Source of the DNA: Acholoe squamosa
Lineage: Eukaryota > Annelida > Polychaeta > Phyllodocida > Polynoidae
Direction: 5' to 3'
Assembly (NCBI GenBank): GCA_949317995.1
Contig: OX439044.1
Coordinates: forward strand, 27,600,733-27,664,732
Length of the DNA stretch: 64,000 nucleotides
The number at the start of each line of letters is the position of its first letter. The stretch's first letter is position 1. A model generated the notes under the pieces. The model saw only the letters and a list, made by a program, of their open reading frames with translations, had not been told where the DNA came from and made no database searches. Position numbers and translations under genes: made by a program. Shown in pieces: positions 1 through 12,712 of this stretch.

Positions 1-278
1 CTTTGTTTGTTGTGGCACAGGAGATTGTGCCACATTGAAATACTCTACTAAAAAATATGTGTCAACCTAAAATAATCACCATTTAATATAGCATACTCGT
101 ATTAAGATCTGGTAGCCCCAGTAAAGATTTCAATAATTTTATTTGAATCTGTTCCAGTCATGGGTATGGGGAATGAAAGTACCAGCAACATGACACAGGA
201 GACTGTGCCACCCAGCCTGCAGACGCTGACCTTACATCATGCATCAGTCCATATGTACCGGAAGTGCTGATGCGCATG
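1..278 (-). repeat. Arm of a dispersed inverted repeat (partner 52,479-52,756)
   Basis: Position i here pairs with position 52,757-i on the other strand. I see no mismatch over 278 bases, and pairing stops at 279. The repeat contains two short near-palindromes of the type GTGGCACA-N-TGTGCCAC, near 11-33 and 191-211. The window begins inside the repeat, so its true left end is unknown. It has no coding potential. It could be a MITE or foldback element, or an edge of a larger inverted duplication. Confidence 0.85.
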
Positions 279-316
279 GCCAGTTTCCCATGGGAAATGA
301 AGGAAACTGTAACAAG

Positions 317-612
317 TACCGTAATCTCCCGCGTATAAGGCGCGTCTTATACGGGGGGTTTTAGTTCTCATTTGATCCAGAAGGGGGACACCAAGACCTT
401 TCTTTTGATATCTTACATGACCCCTTGGTCAAAATAGGACAAAATGGGGCCCAGGAGAGCCCAAGGTGGCCCAAGCTACCCATAGATTTTTGAATTTTGA
501 AAATTCATTGAGTAGAACCAAAGTTATGAATTTTTCATTTTTTTGAGAATTTTCCAAAACTCTAGGTGCGCCTTATACGCGGGCTGCGCCTTATACGCGG
601 GAGATTACGGTA
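317..612. mobile_element. MITE with CCGTAATCTCCCGCGTATAA terminal inverted repeats
   Basis: This is a 296-bp non-coding element. The left end reads TA-CCGTAATCTCCCGCG and the right end is its inverse, ending CGGGAGATTACGG-TA. A second copy of exactly the same length lies at 14,887-15,182 and differs by only a few bases. The flanking TA on both sides is a likely TA target duplication, as in Tc1/mariner-type MITEs; the superfamily is inferred from the TA alone. Internal sub-repeats of CGCCTTATACGCGGG occur at both ends. Confidence 0.85.
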
Positions 613-714
613 ACTACATGTATAACAAGGTCACATCACCTTTCCAACACTGACTGTCTGTTGTTCATTGCAACCCTTGAAAGGCATTGACCCACTATTG
701 GGATGGGATAGGAT

Positions 715-1440
715 CTATGGGATGTAGGCATTGGGATGTAGCCATCAGAATGTAGTCCAATGGGATGTAGCCAAATGGGATGTAGCCACTGGGGTGTAGT
801 CTAAAGTAGCCACTGGGGTGCAGTCCAAAATAGTCATTGGGGTGTAGTCCAAAATAGCCACTGGGGTGTTGTCCAAAGTAGCCATTGGGGTGTACCCAAC
901 ATAGCATAATGTAGCCACCAGAAATGTAGCCCAAATGTAGCCATTAGGGATGTAGCCATAATTGATGTAGCCCAATGTAGGTATTGGAATGTAGCCCAAT
1001 GTAGGTATTGGAATGTAGCCATCAGAATGTAGCCCGATGTAGCCATCAGGAATATAGTCCAATATAGCCATTGGGGATGTAGCCCATTGTAGCCATTATG
1101 AATGTAGCCCAATGTAGCCATTGGAAATGTAGCGTAATGTAGCCATCTGAAATGAAGTACAATGTAGCCAATGGAAATATAGCCATCAGGAATATAGCCA
1201 TTGGGGAGGTAGCCAAATGTGACCATCGGGGATGTAGCCCAATGTGACCATCAGGGATGTAGCCATCGGGGATGTAGCCTAATGTAGCTATCAGGGTGTA
1301 GTCCAATGTAGCTATTGGGGTGTAGCCCAATGTAGCCACTGGGAATGTAGCCCAATGCAGCTTTCAGGATGTAGCCATCAGGATGTAGCTCAAATTAGCC
1401 ATTGGGTTGTAACCCAATGTAGCCATTGGGATCTAGCCAT
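715..1440. repeat. Degenerate tandem repeat based on ATGTAGCC
   Basis: Short units of the type 'GGATGTAGCCAT' and 'AATGTAGCCCA' follow one another for about 725 bases with many substitutions. All four reading-frame stretches that stay open here are low-complexity translations of the repeat (GYIP/ATLGYI-like) and are not genes. A pair of slightly longer identical units (AATGTAGCCCAATGTAGGTATTGG type) sits near 970-1020. Confidence 0.9.
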
Positions 1441-3471
1441 CGGGTTAAAACTACTGCCCTCAAATGCTTTGTGTCCATGGTGCCTGGAAGTCATGTGCAA
1501 GTCACTCTGTAACTGGACTCGTTACTTTTTGGATAAAGACAAACAACTAAGTTTAAGCACACGCCACCTTGTTTCCTGTCTTTTTGTGATGGTTTACTGG
1601 TGTGATAACTACTCATTGGCAATAACTTTCCAGCAGATATGAAGGACCATACTACAAGCAGATTTTACCACTTAACATCTGCTTCTGGGCTCGTGCCTGC
1701 CTGTGGCAGTGCTGATGTCAGACCACAACCTTACCTACTGTAACTTGGGGGGGGGGGGGGGTTGGTTCGGGGGACGAACGAGGGTACGTGTGGGATAACT
1801 GCAAAAGCTTGGTAAATGCCGTCCAGTCGTCATGTCTGATTGGCTACCCAGCTAAGCCAACAACAAATCCACTCATACAATGTACATGGACCCTCAAAGT
1901 CGCCTTTAATAGTGCAAGAAGGGTATCTTTTCAAGTTTTGCAGGAGAGGCAAGAGAAGTGTTCCACTTACTATAGAACAAAGTGGAAACACAAACATTGC
2001 ACTGGGGCCTGTAGGCACACATGTCATATACAGAGCTCCAGCACTTTCATAGTAGCTAGATGAGGGTCAATACATGTTAAAACTAAAGAAAACTTTTTTT
2101 TCCCCAAAATGTCAGTCACAACCTTCTTGGGACGAAATTATCTATTAAGGAGAAATGAACATCTCTAAATCAGCTTATCAAATATATACTTCTTCCTAAG
2201 GCCAAACCAAAGAATGAGCCCTCTCCATATTTTCGGAAATACAATTTTTTTTCTTTGAAAAAAATATTACTCTCCAGATTTCGCGTGCTTTAGTCTGTAC
2301 AAGTTTTCTCTTTGTGATGTTTTGCAAAATAAAAATTGAAAATAAACTTTTTTCGCTCGCCTCACTTTTCCAGCAATGAATCCATTGGACACCAACAAAT
2401 TTTTTTTAAAAAAATCGCTCGCTAACACCATTTTTTCAAAACCAAACTCCATAGACCAACTCATTTTGTTGTTGTGGCCTAACATTGCATAAGGCTGAGG
2501 ATTCAAATGACGATATGAGAACTATAGTCCCATTTCTAACCCTTGCCCCTTGATTTTTCTTTTTAATAGGAAAGGCAAAGGGAGGGAGTAGATAAAGTGG
2601 TGCTACACACAGTATTTACAAGCAGGTTAATGAACAAGTAATTAAACCTTACAAAAGTCACGATGCATACATCATGCCATGCAATATCGACAGGTATGTG
2701 CATGGGAATATCCAGGAAAAGCACTCAGGAATATAATGCAGCAATGTAAATTGCTGATAACTCGAAAAGTGAAAAGGCTGTGATTAGCTCCCATGCGTTG
2801 TGCACTCATCCTGTTGCATCAGTACCCCCTTACCCAGGTTATTCGCACCACCAAGCCACTATTCGCATAACTCCCACCAAAACTGCGCTATTCGCACCAC
2901 ATCGCCCAAAAAGGCGGGAAAGTTGATACATGGATCAACATCATATACCTTCACCATCGAAGGGGAAAAAGTGTCTTATGGCTGCCAACCACCTGAGTCT
3001 GTACAATATTGACAATTTCTCAAAATTTACTAAACTTTGTAATGAAATACCTTTTCCTGCAAGACCCCTACATCTCCTCTTGTAATGGCACTACAAATTC
3101 ATTAAGTAATTCTGCCTCTTTTATACAAAATTTCCATCTCTTTTTTAAACTTATTCGCACCACCAAAATGACTGAAAGTACAGGGCCCCAGGGTGTCTCC
3201 TTATAACTCGCTTTTCGAGTTAATCACAGAAATCGTGTAATAATGCATGATAAATACATCGGTAGATAAAAAGGAAAACAACAATAGAAAACACACACAA
3301 AATACACATTTCAACAATACACATTTAATGTAAATGACCAATAGGCAAATTAACTGGAGTAAATACCAACAAAAATGAAATTTGGACAAGACATTATGAG
3401 GATTGTTTCTTCTCATAATATGATACTGAATAGATGATGATGATGATAAGTACATTCAATATTGCGGAGGG
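1441..3471. other. Non-coding stretch downstream of METTL1
   Basis: I see no convincing gene. The stretch includes a run of 13-14 G near 1,747-1,760. The part next to 3,472 would hold the METTL1 3' UTR on the minus strand. A minus-strand ATTAAA at 3,324-3,329 is a possible poly(A) signal about 145 bases after the stop codon. Open frames here are short and resemble nothing I recognise. Confidence 0.5.
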
Positions 3472-6528
<3,057 letters not shown>

Positions 6529-7027
6529 CTGCAATGGTGAAAAATAGAGATGAATTGGTAAAAGCCTACTCTGAATATTAACATAAAACCTTGCTTATAA
6601 GCCACACCGTATACACTAGTCAGACTCGAGGGCAGGGAAGTGGATATTTCTGTTCTAAAAGCAATGTTAGGGCCATACATATATATGTCCAATAACGTTG
6701 ATGAAGTTGTTTGACTACTCAAAAAGACACTGTGGTATTCATCTCTTGATCGTTAGGAGTTTATAGGAAATGGGAGACATTGGGATAAGCACCGGATTGT
6801 ACATGCTATATACATGTACTAGACGGCCCTTGCTCAGGTGACATTCATAAGGCCTAAAAAAAAAGATTCTTGAGTTCAGGTAACCAGTCAGTCGTCAGTC
6901 GTTGCTGAAACCTCCCCAGCCGGGAGGGTGATGTTGGCATGGGCAGTGGGGCTCTAAACATGTGTTGCATGGACCCCCCAGACCCCACTGGACCCCATAT
7001 TCAGCTGATTAGGTTATATGGGAGTGT

Positions 7028-7125
7028 AAGATATCAAAATGAAGGTCTTGATCTCCCCCTTGCGGATCCAGAAAGAACTAAAACCTCTCGTATAAGACGC
7101 GCCTTATACGCGGGAGATTACGGTA
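7028..7125. mobile_element. Truncated copy of the 296-bp MITE, inverted
   Basis: The stretch ending CGGGAGATTACGGTA matches the reverse complement of the first ~100 bases of the element at 317-612, including the segments 'GTAAGATATCAAAA' and 'GAACTAAAACC'. The other half is weak or missing. Traces of the C-rich middle (GACCCCACTGGACCCC) may extend it left to about 6,970. Confidence 0.7.
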
Positions 7126-8104
7126 TATATAATTCAAAGTGACATTTGAATCTATTGTCGGCCATTTTGATTTCCAGCCATATAGTCTTGCCATTAAACT
7201 TTATGAAGTAGAAACAAGTATAATTCTTAATCACCACCCTTTTTCACATAAGAGTCAGGAGAATTGATAAGGATTTAGCATGGAAAAACATCCATTAAGA
7301 TAAGGAGGGAGATTATTGAAATAGAAAAGCATCGTATTGGCTCAAGGTAATGTCTTTGCTTCCAAGGCAATAACGTGGGTCATAGTCAACAAGGAATGCT
7401 GCAAAATGTCTCATATTACTCAGAAAGGTTTGGCCTACATAAATCATATTAGATATTGTGGTTAGATGGGGATAAGAGCAAGTTTTATACATGTATCTGT
7501 AGTGCATTTAAAATTTTCAGTTAAAAATGGGAACTTTGTGATTTCAATCTTCCAACTTTCCGACTGTCTGGTACACTCAAATCTTAACTTAAAAACATGT
7601 TTTAGGGCTTAATGAAAAGCTTATTATGTCTTCTTTCCAACAAGACCAATAGATTCAGGTTCCAGACAAGGTAAGATAGTCTTAGAGCTTAGGGATTGAG
7701 CATACCCCTTTAATAACATGGTAGCAAAATTGACTCAAAAGTGGTCTGAACCAGCACATGGATAATGAGCAAAAACCGGTAGTGCATCCCAAGATAATCA
7801 ATGTTAACATCTTGAATCTTGTTCAGGGGACCCTAAGGATCGAAAAAATACCTAGTGCATTGGGATGTGGGGGGGGGGGTGCATGGTGGGCCCTATCAGC
7901 CCTAATGGTGCCGCCGCCCCTGATAGAGCGACAACTGAGAGGCAGACCGTGGCAGACGGTGTTGACAATTACAATGATTTTATTTCTCAAAACCTCATAG
8001 AGGTACACGGATGTAAGCATATATACAAGTTATTAAACAATATCTAATGCGGCCACATGCACTTATGCAGGAGATTCAGTGATAGCAGTGATGGCTATAA
8101 AAGA

Positions 8105-8106
<2 letters not shown>
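7126..8106. other. Intergenic stretch, no gene seen
   Basis: AT-rich sequence with no recognisable domain in any frame. A G-run occurs at 7,869-7,878. I searched this stretch by eye for a METTL1 first exon (KRYYRQRAHSNP-like) and found none. Confidence 0.5.
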
Positions 8107-8174
<68 letters not shown>

Positions 8175-8193
8175 TAACTATATATAGTTAAAC
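8107..8193. repeat. (TA)n microsatellite ending in a perfect palindrome
   Basis: About 65 bases of uninterrupted TA dinucleotide are followed directly by a perfect 22-base palindrome at 8,172-8,193. Its arms are GTTTAACTATA and its complement. Such tracts extrude cruciforms and change length easily. Confidence 0.95.
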
Positions 8194-8333
8194 ATAATGT
8201 TAATTCGCTGATCCATCAGAGTGGTTTCAGCAGCACCATTTTTCATGTTAATACTGAAGTCACATGTTCTACTATACTAACATAATATTTGATACAAAAA
8301 TACGTATAAGAATTCTTATTGCAGGATACAACT

Positions 8334-9328
8334 TGCCCCAGGGCATTGATGCTGATGCCCCGGGGGCATAGGTACTGCGATCTTGTATAATGAGAGCTCC
8401 TACACGCAGTAGGCCTAGCTATGCCCTTAGGGCATGTCAAGAGAACTGTCACTGAATTGTTATTTACAGTCTATAGAACTTTAATAGAAGCAAAGAAGGG
8501 ACATGCCCTGAGGGCATAGATCTTGCTTTTGCTGCCCTGAGGGCATGTACTAGTCAATTAACTCTATTAAACCTATAGTCTATGGATGTGATGAATATGC
8601 CCTGACGGTATAGTTATCTCAGAGATTGATATATACTCTATGGAAGTAGACCAACATGTATGCCCCAGGGACACGATGCCCTTTGGGCATAGACTACCGC
8701 TATATTGATGCCCTTTTATAATGGGGCCTGATCTGGACTAGGCCCCCTATACAGGAATTTTTATCATCGGGACATATTCTGGACATTAAGGCTATGAAAT
8801 AACACAACTGTTAACTTAAGCCCTATGGCCATTTTTATCATCAATGCCCTCAGGGCATCAGTGCTAACTCCATGATGGCCCCAGGAAATGTCTCTTCTCT
8901 GAAGGTAATGGCCAGGGGGTAACGGATAGAAATATCCCCTGGAGATAATAATTACCCCCTAGGGCATGATTCCATACCTAAGGATATTAAGGATGGTGTA
9001 GTTCTGGTATCTAAAGTAGACCCTTAGGGCATTCATACACTATTAATGCCCTAAGGGCATGCTTTGGTCAATCATAATGTGGACAGTGGCCTAAACGACA
9101 CTGGTGTTGCCCTGAGGGCATGTGCATGTTTTAGGTTAATCCCAGAACTTCAAAAGAGCAATAATATGCCCTCAGGACTGATACATGATGCCCTGAAGGC
9201 ATACACTAGGAATGGTCAATTGTTGATATGTAAAGCACAGCAATATGCCCTCAGGGCATGCTCAATCCTGCGCAAGTCCAGAAAATAAGCGCATCACCAT
9301 GCGGGCGACGCTGCATACCCCCAGGGCA
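8334..9328. promoter_or_regulatory. Cluster of TGCCC-N3-GGGCA palindromes (AP-2-like sites)
   Basis: Nine perfect copies of the 13-base palindrome TGCCC-NNN-GGGCA start at 8356, 8422, 8504, 8533, 8677, 8845, 9047, 9108 and 9246. One copy with a 2-base spacer is at 8334. One-mismatch or degenerate copies lie near 8598, 8661, 9019, 9167, 9189 and 9316. The central three bases vary and spacing is irregular (29 to 202 bases), so this is not a simple tandem repeat. The motif matches the published in-vitro consensus of TFAP2 factors. A regulatory role is inference; a decayed palindromic repeat is the alternative. Confidence 0.6.
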
Positions 9329-9541
9329 TAGACCAACGTAGCAAGTTGCATCCTGCACTTCTTTCTTTTTATACCTATGACTTAGATCTTTGGTTAGGGA
9401 TACCAGTGTAGCACCTGTTGACTAGCTTCATTAGCCAGACTAGTATGGAGAGTTTCACTGACAAGGATAATACATGTGAGATTCTGTAACTAATGCTTGA
9501 AGATTTTGATCAGATGCGATCAGTTTCAGGAGCACCAGTTA

Positions 9542-9966
9542 CAGAGGTAGATGTTGGTATTTGCTTTGTAATACTGGCGTTACATTCATGAGGCAAGTTT
9601 GACCATTATGCACTGGACAAACTGTGACAGTTTTTGTAGTTTTTTTCTGGTCCGCACTATTGAACAATTCAGAGATAGTCATGTCTGCCCCCGGTCTTAT
9701 TGTGGGGGGTGTTAGAAAGTTACAGCATTCTTGATTAAAAGCAGGACAATTAAAAAGGTAATGCATTTCATCACCTATTTCTCCCCTAGTACAACGTGGG
9801 CAGAGCCTGTCTTGGATATCAATGTTGTTAAAGCGGCCTACTGTGACCGGCAGCTTATGGTTTCCTGCTCTAAATCTGGTGAGTGGGATTGAGTATTTCT
9901 TATTAATCTTGAAGAGATATGGTTCTATTTTGAATTCAGATTTAAATAACCTATAGCTCCGGCATA
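9542..9966 (-). pseudogene. LINE (non-LTR retrotransposon) ORF2 C-terminal fragment
   Basis: The minus-strand frame encodes IPLTRFRAGNHKLPV followed by the Cys-His cluster RLCPRCTRGEIGDEMHYLFNCPAF (C-x2-C...H-x4-C). This pattern is common just downstream of the reverse transcriptase in many invertebrate LINEs. Only the last ~140 residues are present, ending at a stop at 9,539-9,541. The reverse transcriptase and endonuclease are missing. The upstream edge abuts a MITE at 9,967, so the fragment may have been cut by that insertion. The clade cannot be assigned from this piece. Confidence 0.7.
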
Positions 9967-10203
9967 TACCGTAAACTCCCGCGTAGAAGACGCGCTGCGC
10001 GTATAAGACGCACCCCAAACTCAGCACATGCATTTTCGCGTATAAGACGCACGTTTTAGGGCTGAAATTTGTAAGATTAGTACATTTCTATAGTAAAATT
10101 ACCCCTCGTATAAGACGCACACCCAAATTGAGAGAAAGCTATAAGATCCCCCAGCATTTTGTTTGGCGTAGAGGACGCGTCTTATACGCGGGAGATTACG
10201 GTA
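9967..10203. mobile_element. MITE, 237-bp relative of the CCGTAATCTCCCGCG family
   Basis: It starts TA-CCGTAAACTCCCGCG and ends CGCGGGAGATTACGG-TA. It shares terminal repeats with the 296-bp copies but has a different interior. Four internal 'CGTATAAGACGCAC'-type sub-repeats are present. The flanking TA again suggests a TA target duplication. Confidence 0.75.
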
Positions 10204-10381
10204 CTCAAGTTTGTTAATACCCCCCCGCCCACTTCAACCCCTACCGGTAGACTGTAGGCGCATTCAGAGGCTGACGCCTATTCCGAGTTAGCAGGTCGCC
10301 CCATGGGCGCTGCCATTACTGGAGCTTGTTACCAGCGAGTTCTACTGATAAGAACTATCAGATGGGTACCAGTCGGCCCCG

Positions 10382-11263
10382 ACCGATGATGTACACACAT
10401 CCTCGAGGTGCGAATAAGCGCTCACCTCCTCGAGGTGCGTACAGTGGCCTTATTCTCACCTCGAGGAGGTGTACCACATTGAGGTGAAAATAAGAATCCT
10501 TATTCTCACCTTGAGGAGGTATGCTCTTATTCACACCTTCTGGAGGTGTGGATAAGGGATTTATTCACACCTTCTGGAATCTTTTTTATTCACCACTGGG
10601 AGGGGGGCTCAGAAATTTCAAAGAGGGGGGTTCAAATGATCAGGTGGGGGGGATCAATTTTGTTGTAAGATTAGGGAGTGGTCATTTTTTAACAACAGGG
10701 GGGGGGCCTGGTGGGTTTGAGGGGGGCATAAAAATGTCAGACCCCTCTCGAGGGGGGCTACAAAGCCAAAAAAGCCTGTGCATTACTATAGATCAAAGAG
10801 GGGCATGAAAATTCTCTGGACCTTGGCGGGGAGGGGGCCGCAAAAAATGTTGGCTGCCGTCCAGGGGGAAGCATAAAAAATTTCCGTGTCTGTGTGAAAA
10901 CCCACCAGCCCCCCCTGTCAGTGTTGATAAATAATGACCACTCCCTTACTGATGGGGTGCAGGAAATTCCAAACCCCTCTAGGAGGGTGTGAACAATTTT
11001 TTGGCCATTTTGGGGGCCGGGAAGCCCCCCTGGTATGCCTACTTAGGCGGCTGTACCTCTACCTCCTTGAGGTGAAAATAAGGAACTTTGTCTTCACCAC
11101 ATCGAGGTGAAAATAAGGAACTTTGTCTTCACCACATCGAGGTGAGAATAGTGCTGCTATTCTCACCTTGACGAGGTGCGTATACGGGCGATTATACGCA
11201 CCTCGCCGAGGTGAAAATAAGGACAGTTATACGCACCTCGTAGAGGTGCGAATATCGCTTCCC
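10382..11263 (+). repeat. Palindrome-rich repeat element, copy A
   Basis: The element starts CCGATGATGTACACACATCC and ends GAGGTGCGAATATCGCTTCCC. Both flanks carry many palindromes of the form CACCTC-(CT/GA/AC)-GAGGTG separated by 'GAATAAGG'-like spacers. The centre is G-run-rich and holds a small TIR element at 10,671-10,950. Copy B, inverted, is at 34,667-36,152, with the same ends and the same order of palindromes. No transposase is visible, so the class is unknown. Confidence 0.75.
10671..10950. mobile_element. MITE with GGGAGTGGTCATT inverted ends and TTA duplications
   Basis: The left end is TTA-GGGAGTGGTCATT...AACAACAGGGGGG and the right end is the inverse, ending AATGACCACTCCC-TTA. 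The direct TTA on both sides fits the 3-bp TWA duplication of PIF/Harbinger elements. The interior is G-rich on one side and C-rich on the other. The same ends recur at 34,997-35,282 and around 34,916-35,718. Confidence 0.65.
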
Positions 11264-12050
11264 GTCAGCCCCCAAGATAGGCACTTACCTAGTTTTCAAG
11301 ACTTTGTCCCATGCATTTTATCTTTTAAGCAATGGATAGATCTCATCAAAAGAAATGGATTTGCTCTTTAAATGAAGTATTTATGCCAAGTATAAGGGAA
11401 GTTATGAATGATCAAAGACCCCAAACCGAACCCAAAATTCTGCCACTGTTAGGAGTTTAAATAGGGCCCAGATTTGTGATCAAGCATATCTCATACAGGA
11501 GTGGCTACATCTCTTAAATCATTATTTTGGACTATTTTCTTTTCATGTATGGAAGAGTTTCCCATAAAAGGTTGTAAATCAATGTATCATATCAAAATTT
11601 AACAATTTAAAGGGATTTTCGCTTGACCTAATATCATCTGCGGTTTAGCGATCTCACAGAATTGGCACAAAATTATGGAGTTGATATGAGATCTTTAATC
11701 GGTCAGAATTTCCCTTTAAATTGATGTAAAGACTTCATTTAAAAAGGAAATCCACTTATTTTTATCAGCTCTATCCATTGCTATATAAATGATAAACATA
11801 GGATTGGATCCTAGCAAACAGACAAGAACCTAACACCACGAACTAACGGCAAGGGGGGTCACTCACATACTAAAAGATGCATGCTACGGCCACCACCGTG
11901 TTCCACAAGACGTTCTGGTGTCGTTCAAGGGTGGTTGGGAGTGATAATTTTTTAACAGGGGAGGGGGGGGGTGGGTTTGAGGGAGGGGGGGTCCAGCATT
12001 CTTTAAGTGGTCATTTTTTAAAATGGGGGTGGTGGTTGTGGGGGGGGACA
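11264..12050. other. Intergenic stretch, no gene seen
   Basis: Ordinary AT-rich sequence from 11,264 to about 11,930, then a G-run-rich patch at 11,940-12,050 that includes a degenerate 'GGGAGTGATAATTTTTTAACAGGGG' start of the TTA-type MITE family. No coding signal was seen. Confidence 0.5.
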
Positions 12051-12054
12051 AAAA

Positions 12055-12625
12055 AATTAGCCCTTGGACCTCAAGATTTCCTTTGCCAATATCAACATAA
12101 AAGGGACACCTCAGAGCGCTAGCCCACATAATTAGGTCAAGGGTCCACAACGGCCCAAAAATGTTCGGGCCACTCTTGTGGACCCAACCGAAGCAAATTT
12201 CGGTGACGGGAACCCTGAGGGCCCTTTGCCCTGAGACATCTAGATTTCCTCCGCCAATATCAACACATAGGAGATACCTCAGAGGGCTACCACAACTAAG
12301 TAGGTCAAGGGTCCACAATGGGCCCAAAAATGGTCAGACCACTCCTGTGGACCCAACCGAAGCAATTTTCAGTGACAGGAACCCTGACGGCCCTTTGCCC
12401 TGAGACCTTAAGGTTTCCTTATCCAATATCAATATAAAGGTGATACCTCGGAGGGGTAGCTCACGTAACTAGGTCAAGGGTCCACAATGGGCGCAAAAAT
12501 GTTCAGACCACTCCTGTGGACCCAACTAAAACAATTTTCGGTGACTGGACCCACTGGGGCCCTTAGCCTTGAGACATCTAGATTTCCTCCGCCAATATCA
12601 ACACATAGGAGATACCTATCTGGGT
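12055..12625 (-). repeat. ~168-bp satellite, block 1 (inverted)
   Basis: About three and a half monomers carry the marks GGACCCAACCGAAGCAA, CAGTGACAGGAACC and CCAATATCAACA. They are the reverse complement of monomers in the blocks at 15,589-16,830 and 33,300-34,165. Two subtypes alternate, one with CCTGAGGGCCC and one with CACTGGGGCCC. Confidence 0.85.
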
Positions 12626-12712
12626 ATCCAAGTTCTCTTTATCTCTGCCACTTTTCCATATCTTTTGATTTCTTTGCTGATTGTCTTTCTTTTTCTAAGT
12701 GTCAGAGGCTCA

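Noticed and set aside
695-1339. Overlapping ~80-130 codon frames with GYIP/ATLGYI repeats
   Set aside because: They are translations of a short tandem repeat and are open in several frames at once, as expected from the repeat and not from a gene.
10204-10381. tRNA or other small RNA gene in the GC-rich stretch
   Set aside because: I could not build a cloverleaf or find A and B boxes at correct spacing.
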